A DNA stretch of 6,065 bases, from contig CASFWS010000102.1 of the NCBI GenBank assembly GCA_949298295.1, positions 1-6,065 of the forward strand, given 5' to 3'. Below, one piece after another: positions 1 through 5,782 of this stretch. Both the position numbers and the translations under genes were made by a program. Source of the stretch: an uncultured Bacillota bacterium (GTDB lineage Bacteria > Bacillota_I > Bacilli_A > RFN20 > CAG-826). Numbering within the stretch: position 1 is the stretch's first letter; every line of letters starts with the position of its first letter. The notes beneath the pieces are model-generated. The model saw only the letters and a program-made list of their open reading frames with translations. It ran no database searches and was not told the DNA's origin.

Positions 1-342
1 CTCTCCATCAAAATGACTCCGAAGACCGGCGAACTAACGGCTATGCGGGCCGTCCATGGCGACGAAGACCTCATGGTCATCTCGACCCACGGGATCGTCA
101 TCCGCCTGCCGCTTGAGCAAGTCAAGGTCGCTGGAAGGAATACCCAAGGGGTCAAGATCATCGCTCTCGAGCCGCGCCAGAAGGTGGCCTCAATCACCAT
201 CGTCCCGCATGCGGAAGAGGAGGGCGACGGACAGCCTCTTGAGGAAGAGCCGGAGGAGATCAACCCCGCTCTCGTGAGCGAGAACGACAAGCCGTCGGAA
301 GAAGTCCATGTCCCGACGAAAGAGGAAATCGAAGGCGAATAA
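1..342 (+). CDS. gyrA: DNA gyrase subunit A, C-terminal end (5' part outside window)
   Basis: Only the last 113 codons are present; the frame is open from base 1 and stops at TAA 340-342. GyrA is the cleaving and DNA-wrapping subunit of gyrase (GyrA2GyrB2), which introduces negative supercoils. What is visible is the final part of the C-terminal beta-pinwheel: strands resembling MRAVHGDEDLMVIST and GIVIRLPLEQV, then the characteristic GRNTQGVKI segment. After that comes a glutamate-rich, probably disordered tail of about 45 residues ending EEIEGE, as is common in GyrA. The GRNTQGV signature and the 'RAV.GDED.M' wording favour GyrA over ParC, which usually has a degenerate CTD. The stop overlaps the next start (TAATG), so the downstream glycosyltransferase and serS are probably co-transcribed with it. 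The first internal ATG at 13 is not a real start. Confidence 0.93.
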   Translation, partial: LSIKMTPKTGELTAMRAVHGDEDLMVISTHGIVIRLPLEQVKVAGRNTQGVKIIALEPRQKVASITIVPHAEEEGDGQPLEEEPEEINPALVSENDKPSEEVHVPTKEEIEGE

Positions 343-1367
343 TGAAAGTTCTCGTCGAATATAGCCCCGGGGCCTCTCTCGATCGCTATATCGCGACGAG
401 GCTTCGGAAAAACATCAAGGGAGCCCTCGAACTGGTTGGGACCTCTTGGGTCGAATCGATGTTCGCCGAGCCCGACGTCGTCCACCTCATCTCTCCGGAC
501 GACGAAGGGCTGGCCCACGACGCCAAAGAGCAAGGAACGGCCTTGGTTGTGAGCGCCCTTTATAGCGAAGGCGATCCCGGGGCCCGTTTCATGAACGTCG
601 ACGGCGAGGGGTTCCACTCCCTTCGCCCCAAAGCCGAGCGCCTCTTGAAGATGGCCGACGCGATCCTCGTTCCGAGCGAAGCGGCCGAAACGGCCCTTTT
701 GACCTCCGGGGTGATACTACCGCCGATCCATGTCGTTACCCCCGGGGTGAACCTTGCCCGCTTCGACGTCCGAAGCGACATCGAGAAGATCGTCTTTCGC
801 CGCTATTTCCGTCTTGAAGAGGGGATGCCTTATTGCCTCGCGGTAGGCGAGGCCGGCGACGAGGAGCGCCTTGAAACGATGGCCGAGCTTGCTTCCTTTG
901 CTCCCGGCGTCACCTTCTTCTATTTGCTTACAAGCAAAAAAGGCCCTGCAAAACCCTCTTATCTTCGCCGAAAAGCCAAACGCTATCCCCGGAACCTCAT
1001 TCTTTCGGGGCTCGTCGAAGACGACGTTTACCGCTCTGGCGTCGTCGGGGCTTTGGCCTACATCTCCATCGCCTCGATTGAAGCCGACGAGCTGGCCGTC
1101 CTCGAAGCGATGGCAGCCAAGACCCCGGTCCTTAGCCTCGGCCACCCCTTCTGGAGCCATGAGCTGACCTCAAGCAAGGCCTACCGGGCTTACCCTTCCG
1201 TCGAGCGCCTAGGGAAGGCCATCGAATCTCTTGCGACAGGCAAGGGACAGCCGACTATAATCGAAGCGTACCGCTTAGCGCGGAAGAATTCGCTCGCCGT
1301 CCTTGGACGGAAACTCGTCTCCCTTTACATGGAAGCGATCGAAGGCGAGCAGAAAGGAAACCCATGA
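342..1367 (+). CDS. GT4-like (GT-B fold) glycosyltransferase family protein
   Basis: A 341-residue protein. The ATG overlaps the gyrA stop (TAATG), with an AAGG ribosome-binding element 6 nt upstream. The C-terminal half looks like a GT-B nucleotide-sugar-binding domain: 'HVVTPGVNLARFD' (about residues 130-142), typical of the inter-domain region of GT4 enzymes; a 'NLILSGLVEDD' segment (218-228); and an E-x7-E element at E247/E255 inside EADELAVLEAMAAKTPVLSL. In the family this last element contacts the sugar nucleotide. The N-terminal half is shorter and more divergent than in typical 370-400-residue GT4 enzymes. There is no signal peptide or membrane segment, so it is probably cytosolic or peripheral to the membrane. 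Donor and acceptor cannot be read from the sequence; glycolipid or cell-envelope synthesis is one possibility. It sits between gyrA and serS with overlapping start and stop codons on both sides, so its expression is probably translationally coupled to theirs. Confidence 0.75.
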   Translation: MKVLVEYSPGASLDRYIATRLRKNIKGALELVGTSWVESMFAEPDVVHLISPDDEGLAHDAKEQGTALVVSALYSEGDPGARFMNVDGEGFHSLRPKAERLLKMADAILVPSEAAETALLTSGVILPPIHVVTPGVNLARFDVRSDIEKIVFRRYFRLEEGMPYCLAVGEAGDEERLETMAELASFAPGVTFFYLLTSKKGPAKPSYLRRKAKRYPRNLILSGLVEDDVYRSGVVGALAYISIASIEADELAVLEAMAAKTPVLSLGHPFWSHELTSSKAYRAYPSVERLGKAIESLATGKGQPTIIEAYRLARKNSLAVLGRKLVSLYMEAIEGEQKGNP

Positions 1368-2603
1368 TCGACATTCGTTACATCGAGGAGCATCCGGAGG
1401 AAGTCCGGGAACGCCTGGCCAAGAAGAATTGGGACTTCGATCCGACCCCCATCCTCGAGCTTTCGAAGAAGCGGAGAACCCTCCTCAAGGAGGTCGAATC
1501 CTCCAAAGCCGAGCAAAACAAGCTTTCGGCTTCGGTTCCCGAAGTCAAGAAGGCCGGCGGCGACGTGAAGCCCATCTTCGCCAAGGTCAAGGAACTCGGG
1601 GCGGCGAACAAGGCCAAGGAAGAAGAACTCCGGAAGATCGAAACTGACCTCCAAGGCCTCGTCGAGGTCCTTCCTAACCTCCCCGATCCCGATTTGGCGG
1701 CCGGCGGCAAGGAAGACAACGAACCCATCTACAAATGGGGGAACCCGCGGACCTTCGACCGTAAGACGATGAAGGACCATGTCGAGCTAGCCGAGTCTCT
1801 CGGCCTCATCGATTACAAGCGGGCGGCCAAGATTTCCGGGAGCGGGACCTGGATTTACACCGGCCTCGGGGCCCGGCTCGAATGGGCCCTCCTCAACTAC
1901 TTCGTTTCAAGCCACCTCGCCGACGGCTATGAGATGATTCTCCCGCCTCATATCCTCAACTACGAGAGCGGCTATACGGCCGGTCAGTTCCCGAAGTTCA
2001 AGGACGAGGTGTTTTGGCTCGAGGGCGTCGAGGAACGTTTACCGCAACGAGATCCTCTCCTATAAGGATCTTCCTAAGAAGTTCTTCGCCTACACTCCCT
2101 GCTACCGGAAGGAAGCCGGCAGCTACCGCACCGAGGAACGCGGCATGATCCGCGGCTATCAGTTCAACAAAGTCGAAATGGTCCAGTACACGACCGACGA
2201 GGGGAGCGACGCCGCCTTCGAAGAACTCGTCAAGAAGGCTCAACGGCTCATCGAGGGCCTCGGCCTTGCCTATCAGATCGACAAATTGGCGGCCGCCGAC
2301 TGCTCCCACTCGATGGCCCGGACCTACGACATCGAGGTCTACATCCCATCGATGGGCATCTACAAGGAAGTCTCGAGCGTCTCCAACGCCCGGGACTACC
2401 AAGCCCGGCGCGGGATGATCCGCTACCGCGACGAGGAGGGCAAGATCCATTTCTGCCATACTCTGAATGGCTCGGGGCTTGCCACTTCGCGCGTTTTCCC
2501 GGCCTTGCTCGAGGAGAATCAGCAACCCGACGGCTCGGTCAAGATCCCCGAAGCCCTTCGTCCCTTCATGGGCGGCCTCGAGGTCATCGCCCCCAAGAGG
2601 TAA
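1364..2603 (+). pseudogene. serS: Seryl-tRNA synthetase, interrupted by an internal deletion/frameshift
   Basis: Class II synthetase charging tRNA-Ser (and the first step of Sec-tRNA). The ATG overlaps the upstream stop (ATGA) and has AAAGGA 5 nt before it. The first segment (from 1364; native to about codon 223) carries the N-terminal coiled-coil tRNA-binding arm (about residues 30-110) and the start of the catalytic domain (GARLEWALLNYF, then FPKFKDEVFWLEG). From about 2034 the protein continues in the +1 frame: NVYRNEILSYKDLPKKFFAYTPCYRKEAG, motif 2 (RGMIRGYQFNKVEM), then KEVSSVSNARDYQARR, and motif 3 (LNGSGLATSRVFPALLEENQQPDGSVKIPEALRPFMGG). It ends at TAA 2601-2603. Between the two segments about 14-16 codons are missing (a deletion of 3n+2 nt), where relatives carry the 'FLLPTAETAL' stretch with the TxE serine-binding residues. 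The remaining parts add up to about 412 codons, consistent with a normal length near 427. As written, translation in the first frame stops at 2063-2065. Since serS is essential, an assembly error is the likeliest explanation. Confidence 0.9.
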
Positions 2604-2615
2604 GAAACGCATCGG

Positions 2616-2650
2616 AAGTCGCCCTCCCGCGGGGCGACTTTTCCTTTCCC
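2616..2650 (+). terminator. Rho-independent terminator after serS
   Basis: A perfect 9-bp inverted repeat, AAGTCGCCC (2616-2624) and GGGCGACTT (2632-2640), with a 7-nt loop. The 3' arm runs into a T-rich tract (TTTTCCTTTCCC). It lies 12 nt after the serS stop and before a new promoter, so it should end the gyrA-glycosyltransferase-serS transcript. Confidence 0.85.
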
Positions 2651-2672
2651 TAGGAAAAAGGACGGAAGAGGT

Positions 2673-2678
2673 TATAAT
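2673..2678 (+). promoter_or_regulatory. -10 box of the SRP RNA promoter
   Basis: A perfect TATAAT at 2673-2678, seven bases before the predicted 5' end of the SRP RNA (about 2684-2685). No good -35 hexamer is visible 16-18 bp upstream (CTAGGA or nearby), so the assignment rests on the -10 and its position between the terminator and the RNA. Confidence 0.7.
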
Positions 2679-2683
2679 GGACG

Positions 2684-2767
2684 GGCCATCGCGATGGAAC
2701 GTTTCCGAACCAGGTCAGGCGGGGAACCGAGCAGCCTTAAGGTTACCGAACATGCGCGGTGGTTTTT
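2684..2767 (+). ncRNA. ffs: Signal recognition particle RNA, small bacterial (4.5S) type
   Basis: This RNA binds Ffh and forms the SRP, which targets nascent membrane proteins to FtsY and SecYEG. The conserved Ffh-binding tip is at 2713-2736: GGTCAGG, then CGG-GGAA-CCG, then AGCAGCC. The GGAA tetraloop (2723-2726) is closed by CGG/CCG (2720-2722 with 2727-2729), where the common form has UCC/GGA; this compensatory change supports a real helix. The flanking ACC (2709-2711) can pair with GGT (2741-2743). The ends close by CCATCGCG (2686-2693) pairing with CGCGGTGG (2755-2762), including one U-G pair, followed by a T5 run. The total is about 80-85 nt, so the Alu domain of the long (about 270-nt) Bacillus-type SRP RNA is absent. 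Exact ends are inferred. Confidence 0.88.
2755..2767 (+). terminator. Probable SRP RNA 3' end / U-tract terminator
   Basis: The 3' half of the SRP RNA terminal helix (CGCGGTGG, 2755-2762) runs directly into TTTTT (2763-2767), which may serve as the terminator of this short transcript. Immediately downstream, TTTTTCTT (2763-2770) and AAGAAAAA (2773-2780) form an 8-bp AT-only-rich inverted repeat that could work as a second, weak element. The stem is split across the RNA rather than being a compact local hairpin, so confidence is moderate. Confidence 0.45.
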
Positions 2768-2782
2768 CTTAAAAGAAAAAAG

Positions 2783-2809
2783 TTGAATCGCCGTCAGGTT
2801 TGCTATTAT
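2783..2809 (+). promoter_or_regulatory. Promoter for tadA (extended -10), giving a near-leaderless mRNA
   Basis: TTGAAT (2783-2788) resembles a -35 box. TATTAT (2804-2809) preceded by TG-n (2801-2803) forms an extended -10 element, with a short spacer of 15 bp. Initiation about 7 nt downstream would fall at or next to the tadA ATG at 2816. No Shine-Dalgarno sequence is present before that ATG, which fits leaderless translation. Confidence 0.5.
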
Positions 2810-2815
2810 CTACCC

Positions 2816-3265
2816 ATGAACGACGCCGAACTGATGGAAGAAGCTCTTCGCGAAGCGCGAAAGGCCTTTGACGCGGGCGAGGTTCCAATCGGGGCCGTCG
2901 TCGCCCTCGATGGGGAAATCGTCGGCCGGGGGCATAACGAGCGCGAGGCCAAGCTATCCATCGTTTCCCATGCCGAGATCGAAGCCTTGCTTATGGCCGA
3001 GCGCAATCTCGAGAAGGTCCGCCTTCCCGATTGCAGCATCTACGTCACCCTCGAGCCGTGCCTCATGTGCGCCGGGGCCATTCTCCAATCGCGGATCCAT
3101 CGCCTCGTCTATGCCCTAGACGACCCGAAGGCTGGGGCCATCAGAAGCTGTTTCCACGTTTTCGACAAAGCGACGGACGACGGGGTGCCTCTAGTTGAGG
3201 TCGGGCTCGAAAAAGAACGATCGAAAGAACTTTTGCAGGCGTTTTTCGCCAAAAGGCGGGGGTGA
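2816..3265 (+). CDS. tadA: tRNA-specific adenosine deaminase (wobble A34 to inosine)
   Basis: A 149-residue zinc enzyme that deaminates A34 of tRNA-Arg(ACG) to inosine so that one tRNA can read CGU/CGC/CGA. The cytidine-deaminase fold motifs are complete: H52-A53-E54 (HAEIEAL; zinc ligand plus proton-shuttling glutamate) and P81-C82-x-x-C85 (PCLMCAGAI; zinc ligands). GHNERE (39-44) and DDPKAGAIRS (102-111) are typical of TadA rather than of guanine or cytidine deaminases. The start chosen is ATG 2816 (MNDAELMEEAL), which aligns with the family's N-terminus. An in-frame GTG at 2759 would add 19 basic residues but lies within the SRP RNA, so I reject it. Length is normal. The stop TGA overlaps a possible GTG of the next gene, suggesting an operon with the ABC transporter. 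In Bacillus, tadA and the SRP RNA gene are also neighbours. Confidence 0.95.
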   Translation: MNDAELMEEALREARKAFDAGEVPIGAVVALDGEIVGRGHNEREAKLSIVSHAEIEALLMAERNLEKVRLPDCSIYVTLEPCLMCAGAILQSRIHRLVYALDDPKAGAIRSCFHVFDKATDDGVPLVEVGLEKERSKELLQAFFAKRRG

Positions 3266-3270
3266 AATCC

Positions 3271-4128
3271 ATGGAAAGGGAAAAGCCGCGCCTCATTTTG
3301 AAGGGCCTCGGAAAAGACTACGACGTCAACAAAAAGCCTTTCCCGGCCCTGAAGTCGGTCTCTTTGGCTTTCCCGAAGAAGGGGTTCGTCTCGATTCTTG
3401 GTCCCTCGGGGTGCGGCAAGACGACCCTCCTAAATATCGTCGGGGGCCTCGATCGGGCGAGCCGCGGCGAACTCATCGTCGACGGGCGCTCGACATCCTC
3501 TTACAAAGACCGCGATTGGGATGCCTACCGAAATAAACGACTTGGCTTCGTCTTCCAAAACTACAACCTCCTGGATTATCAAACGGCCCTTCAGAATGTC
3601 GAGCTCCCCCTCCTTCTTTCGGGGATGGCTCCTTCCAAGCGGAAACAGGCGGCTCTTGAGGCCCTTAGGGAAGTCGGGCTTGAGGAAGTCTCCGGAAAGA
3701 AGCCCAACGAGCTTTCGGGCGGCCAGATGCAACGGGTAGCCATTGCCCGGGCTTTGGCCGGGAAGCCGGAAATCGTCTTGGCCGACGAGCCGACCGGAGC
3801 CCTCGACAGCCGCTCATCGGAAATCGTGGCCGGCCTCCTGAAGAAAGCGAGCGAGCGCTGCCTTGTCGTTCTCGTCACCCACAATGAGGCGCTGGCGAGG
3901 CGCTATAGCGACCGGATCATCAAAATGGAAGACGGGGAAATCGTCTCCGACAGCGACCCCCTACCTATCGAGGGCGAAAGCTTCGTCCCTTCGGAAGAAG
4001 GAAGGACGGCGATGAGTCTATTCGCTGCCATCAAGAATTCGTGCCGCAACGTCGTTGCCAAGTGGGGACGGACTCTCGTCGTTTCCTTTTCCTCGTGCAT
4101 CGGCATTGTCGGCGTCGGGCTTGTCTGA
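3271..4128 (+). CDS. ABC transporter ATP-binding protein fused to permease (MacB/LolD-type), truncated at 3' end
   Basis: The nucleotide-binding domain is complete: Walker A GPSGCGKTT (residues 44-52), Q-loop Q96 (VFQNYNLLD), signature LSGGQMQRVAIARAL (148-162), Walker B IVLADEP with TGALD (168-179) and H-loop H204 (LVTHN). QNYNLL and DEPTGALDS are typical of the LolD/MacB/FtsE-like family, which powers mechanotransmission or peptide and antimicrobial export. After a linker, residues about 248-285 (MSLFAAIKNSCRN, then RTLVVSFSSCIGIVGVGLV) match the start of a fused FtsX/MacB-type permease, including its first transmembrane helix. In relatives several hundred more residues follow. Here TGA 4126-4128 comes exactly where Bacteroidales-like sequence starts, so the stop is an artefact of the junction. 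ATG 3271 is preferred because GGGGGTGA lies 5 nt upstream; GTG 3262, overlapping the tadA stop, is an alternative. The substrate cannot be determined. Confidence 0.88.
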   Translation: MEREKPRLILKGLGKDYDVNKKPFPALKSVSLAFPKKGFVSILGPSGCGKTTLLNIVGGLDRASRGELIVDGRSTSSYKDRDWDAYRNKRLGFVFQNYNLLDYQTALQNVELPLLLSGMAPSKRKQAALEALREVGLEEVSGKKPNELSGGQMQRVAIARALAGKPEIVLADEPTGALDSRSSEIVAGLLKKASERCLVVLVTHNEALARRYSDRIIKMEDGEIVSDSDPLPIEGESFVPSEEGRTAMSLFAAIKNSCRNVVAKWGRTLVVSFSSCIGIVGVGLV

Positions 4129-4130
4129 TG
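4100..4130. other. Chimeric junction between Bacillota-like and Bacteroidales-like sequence
   Basis: On the + strand the ABC permease's first membrane helix (IGIVGVGLV) reads well until about 4125. On the - strand the TPR protein reads well until about 4102 (SDKPDADNA). The roughly 20-24 bases between, around GGCATTGTCGGCGTCGGGCT, make sense for both genes, as expected if a short shared stretch joined two unrelated contigs. Both genes are cut in mid-protein here. Start signals, promoter type, codon preference and gene families all change at this point. I infer an assembly or cloning artefact rather than a natural recombination. Confidence 0.85.
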
Positions 4131-5094
4131 TTATCACCTTGTCGAGCAGTGCAAGTATGGTTGTGCTGTCTCCTCCGGCGCTCTCGCTCTCCTTTATCAG
4201 CTGGTTGAGCATCGATATCTTGGTCGTGGAAGAGGTCTTTCTGTTCATAAGAATGCCGTCGCGCGCTATTATGGCGAGCGAGTCCTGTCCGGCGGAACGG
4301 TAGTAGTCGTACATCGAGCTCTGCGCCGCCTCGTTGTCAGGATCGTCTTTCAGTGCTGCGGATAGCATGCCGTAGGCTTCCTCCTTCTTGCCTTTCTGCA
4401 GCAGCCAGTTGCCGTACATCACCTTGTATATGGCGTCGTTGGGGTGCGTCTCGGTCAGAGATCTGAGCGTCTTCTCAGCCATTTTCGTGTCGCCTTTCAT
4501 CTCGTAGACGTTCATCTTGGCAAGAGTGAGCTCGTCGCTGCTTCCTTCTATCTGCTCGATGCGTTCTATCGCACCGAGCATGTTCTTATAGTCTTTCTTC
4601 TGATTATACAGCTGTACAAGAATGTTGAGCACGTCGCTGCGGTCCTTGTGGTGCTCAAACAGGTTTTCATATGCCGTTATTGCCTTGTCGTAGTTGCCGG
4701 AGCCGATGTAATATTGTGCCACCCGTTCCTGATAGGTGTCGTTTCCCGGACTGAGCGTTGCGGCTTTCTCTATGTCGCGCAGAGCCAGAGAGTCGTTCTG
4801 CATCTCTGAGAAATAGGATGCTCTGGCGTAGTAAGCCTCGGCTGCGTCGGGCTTTATCTCAAGACAATGGTTGAGCAGGTCGAACGCCGCGGCATAGTCT
4901 CCGGCATTCTGTTTGCGTATCGCTTCGATGAAAAAGTAGTCGTATCGGCGTCTGTCGTTGTATGAGAGGCTGTCGCCTGAAGCCGCCGGCGTACCGGCGT
5001 CGCTGTTGCCGCGCACCGTCACAGGCAATATCGCGCCGAGCAATATTGCCGATATTATGATGAGCGGAAGTTTGTTTATCGGTGTTTTATACAT
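4104..5094 (-). CDS. Exported tetratricopeptide-repeat protein, C-terminus lost at junction
   Basis: About 330 native residues from ATG 5094. The N-terminus is a signal peptide or single membrane anchor (NKLPLIIISAILLGAILPVTVRG, residues 7-29) without a lipobox cysteine, so the protein is expected in the periplasm or anchored to the inner membrane. Then follow several TPR units: about 53-83 (FFIEAIRKQNAGDYAAAFDLL, ending EIKPD), 86-117 (AYYARASYF), 120-150 (YYIGSGNYDKAITAYENLF), 154-180, 187-217 (MKGDTKMAEKTLRSL) and 222-253 (YGNWLLQKGKKEEAYGML). TPRs mediate protein-protein contacts; no catalytic domain is visible. The gene starts 5 nt after the dut stop, so it is in the dut operon. From memory, Bacteroidetes often carry dut followed by a TPR protein, a DUF4292 lipoprotein and an EnvC-like peptidase, suggesting a cell-envelope role. 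The frame stays open to 4018, but residues encoded below about 4102 are antisense of the ABC gene and not native. Confidence 0.85.
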
Positions 5095-5099
5095 TTTTC

Positions 5100-5546
5100 T
5101 TACTTGACTCCTGTGTGTCCGTATCCTCCTTCACCGCGCGAGGTGGCGTCCAGCTCGTCCACTGTCTCGAACTCAGCCTGCTCGTGGCGTGCTATCACCA
5201 TCTGTGCTATGCGTTCTCCGGAGGTGATTGTAAAGTCCTTGTCTGACAGATTCACAAGCAGCACACCTATCTCGCCGCGGTAGTCGGCGTCTATTGTTCC
5301 GGGGCTGTTGAGTACGGTTATCCCGTGTTTCAGGGCGAGTCCGCTGCGCGGTCTTACCTGTGCCTCATATCCGGCAGGCAGGGCTATGTGGAGCCCTGTG
5401 GGCACTATGCGCCGCTGCATGGGCTTCAGCACGATGTCTTCAGCGATGTCTGCCCTCAGGTCCATGCCTGCGCTGAGCGGTGTGGCGTACTCCGGCAACT
5501 TCTGGTTACCCTTGTTCACTACTTTGATTTTAATCATCTCTGTCAT
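5100..5546 (-). CDS. dut: Deoxyuridine 5'-triphosphate nucleotidohydrolase (dUTPase)
   Basis: Hydrolyses dUTP to dUMP and PPi, keeping uracil out of DNA and supplying dUMP for thymidylate synthesis; homotrimeric. All five trimeric dUTPase motifs are present (numbering from ATG 5546): motif 1 AGMDLRA (26-32), motif 2 PRSGLA (66-71), motif 3 GTIDADYRGEI (83-93, with D86 and the uracil-selective Y89), motif 4 ERIAQMV (111-117) and motif 5 RGEGGYGHTG (137-146). Motif 5 has HTG in place of the commoner STG. It is 148 aa from ATG 5546, or 145 aa from ATG 5537 (MIKIKVVNKG), which also fits the family and gives more leader after the predicted promoter. An upstream TTG (5561) lies inside that promoter and is unlikely. 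No Shine-Dalgarno sequence is seen, as usual in Bacteroidetes. The stop is 5 nt from the TPR gene. Confidence 0.96.
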   Translation of the reverse strand: MTEMIKIKVVNKGNQKLPEYATPLSAGMDLRADIAEDIVLKPMQRRIVPTGLHIALPAGYEAQVRPRSGLALKHGITVLNSPGTIDADYRGEIGVLLVNLSDKDFTITSGERIAQMVIARHEQAEFETVDELDATSRGEGGYGHTGVK

Positions 5547-5558
5547 TGTTTTAGTCTG

Positions 5559-5566
5559 CAAAAATA
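5559..5566 (-). promoter_or_regulatory. Bacteroidetes-type -7 element for dut
   Basis: Read on the - strand this is TATTTTTG, matching the Bacteroidetes sigma consensus TAnnTTTG. It lies 12 nt upstream of ATG 5546 and 21 nt upstream of ATG 5537. No clear TTTG -33 element is found about 20 bp further upstream, so the assignment is tentative. Transcription would start very close to the first ATG. Confidence 0.45.
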
Positions 5567-5613
5567 ACTAATTATATTCACATAACTTAATTTTTAGCAT
5601 TAAATAATACTTC

Positions 5614-5671
5614 CGGACAGGCAGGACGGCTGTATGACGGACATTTTATCACATGATGACACACGTGTCCG
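5614..5671. repeat. Three copies of CGGACA in the dut-dgt intergenic region
   Basis: CGGACA occurs at 5614-5619 and 5638-5643, and inverted (TGTCCG) at 5666-5671. The last two form a spaced inverted repeat around an AT-richer centre, next to a perfect 8-bp palindrome ACACGTGT (5661-5668). They lie midway between two divergent genes, where an operator could be, but six-base copies may occur by chance. Confidence 0.3.
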
Positions 5672-5699
5672 CGTTGTGTAACAAAAAAGCAATGATATT

Positions 5700-5731
5700 T
5701 TTGGAAGGGGAAATAAAATAGCCTAATTTTG
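5700..5731 (+). promoter_or_regulatory. Bacteroidetes-type promoter for dgt (TTTG-N20-TAnnTTTG)
   Basis: TTTG at 5700-5703 is followed after exactly 20 bp by TAATTTTG at 5724-5731. This matches both elements of the known Bacteroidetes housekeeping promoter (-33 TTTG and -7 TAnnTTTG). Transcription should start near 5737-5740, giving a leader of about 45 nt to the dgt ATG. The leader is almost entirely made of the 22-bp-period repeat. Confidence 0.75.
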
Positions 5732-5737
5732 TGCCGT

Positions 5738-5782
5738 AAAGACGTAAAAAGTACTATATAAAGACATCAAAAGCACTATATA
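5738..5782 (+). repeat. Two-copy imperfect tandem repeat, 22-bp period, in the dgt leader
   Basis: Copy 1 (5738-5760) and copy 2 (5760-5782) share 20 of 23 positions. Both begin AAAGAC and end ACTATATA, with an A-rich AAAAG in the middle. They share one base, giving a 22-bp period (about two helical turns). Copy 2 ends on the A of the dgt start codon. It may be a regulatory binding site, an A/T-rich translation enhancer or a simple local duplication. Confidence 0.7.

Noticed and set aside
717..1780. Long - strand open frames opposite the glycosyltransferase and serS (717-1160, 1325-1780)
   Set aside because: They are antisense shadows of well-supported + strand genes in GC-rich DNA, have low-complexity translations and lack start signals.
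1998..2612. 204-codon - strand open frame opposite the second half of serS
   Set aside because: The + strand carries unmistakable SerRS motifs 2 and 3 across the same bases; the antisense translation resembles no family I know.
2759..2815. Longer tadA start at GTG 2759
   Set aside because: It would begin inside the SRP RNA, adds 19 lysine/arginine-rich residues not typical of TadA, and has no ribosome-binding site.
4018..4103. Continuation of the - strand TPR reading frame to a stop at 4018
   Set aside because: These residues (DARGKGNDESPSPLGND and onward) are the antisense of the ABC permease start and show no TPR character; the frame is open by chance after the junction.
4444..4809. 121-codon + strand open frame within the TPR gene
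   Set aside because: The - strand frame has a signal peptide and repeated TPR patterns; the + strand frame is its shadow.
4018..5094. Horizontal transfer of a Bacteroidales segment into the Bacillota genome
   Set aside because: No mobile element, repeats or integration site flank the join, genes on both sides are housekeeping genes, and both are cut mid-protein; misassembly explains it better.
5620..5700. Possible small RNA or CRISPR-like repeat in the dut-dgt gap
   Set aside because: Only short 6-bp motif copies and one 8-bp palindrome are seen, with no regular spacing, no compact hairpin followed by a T-run and no promoter of its own.
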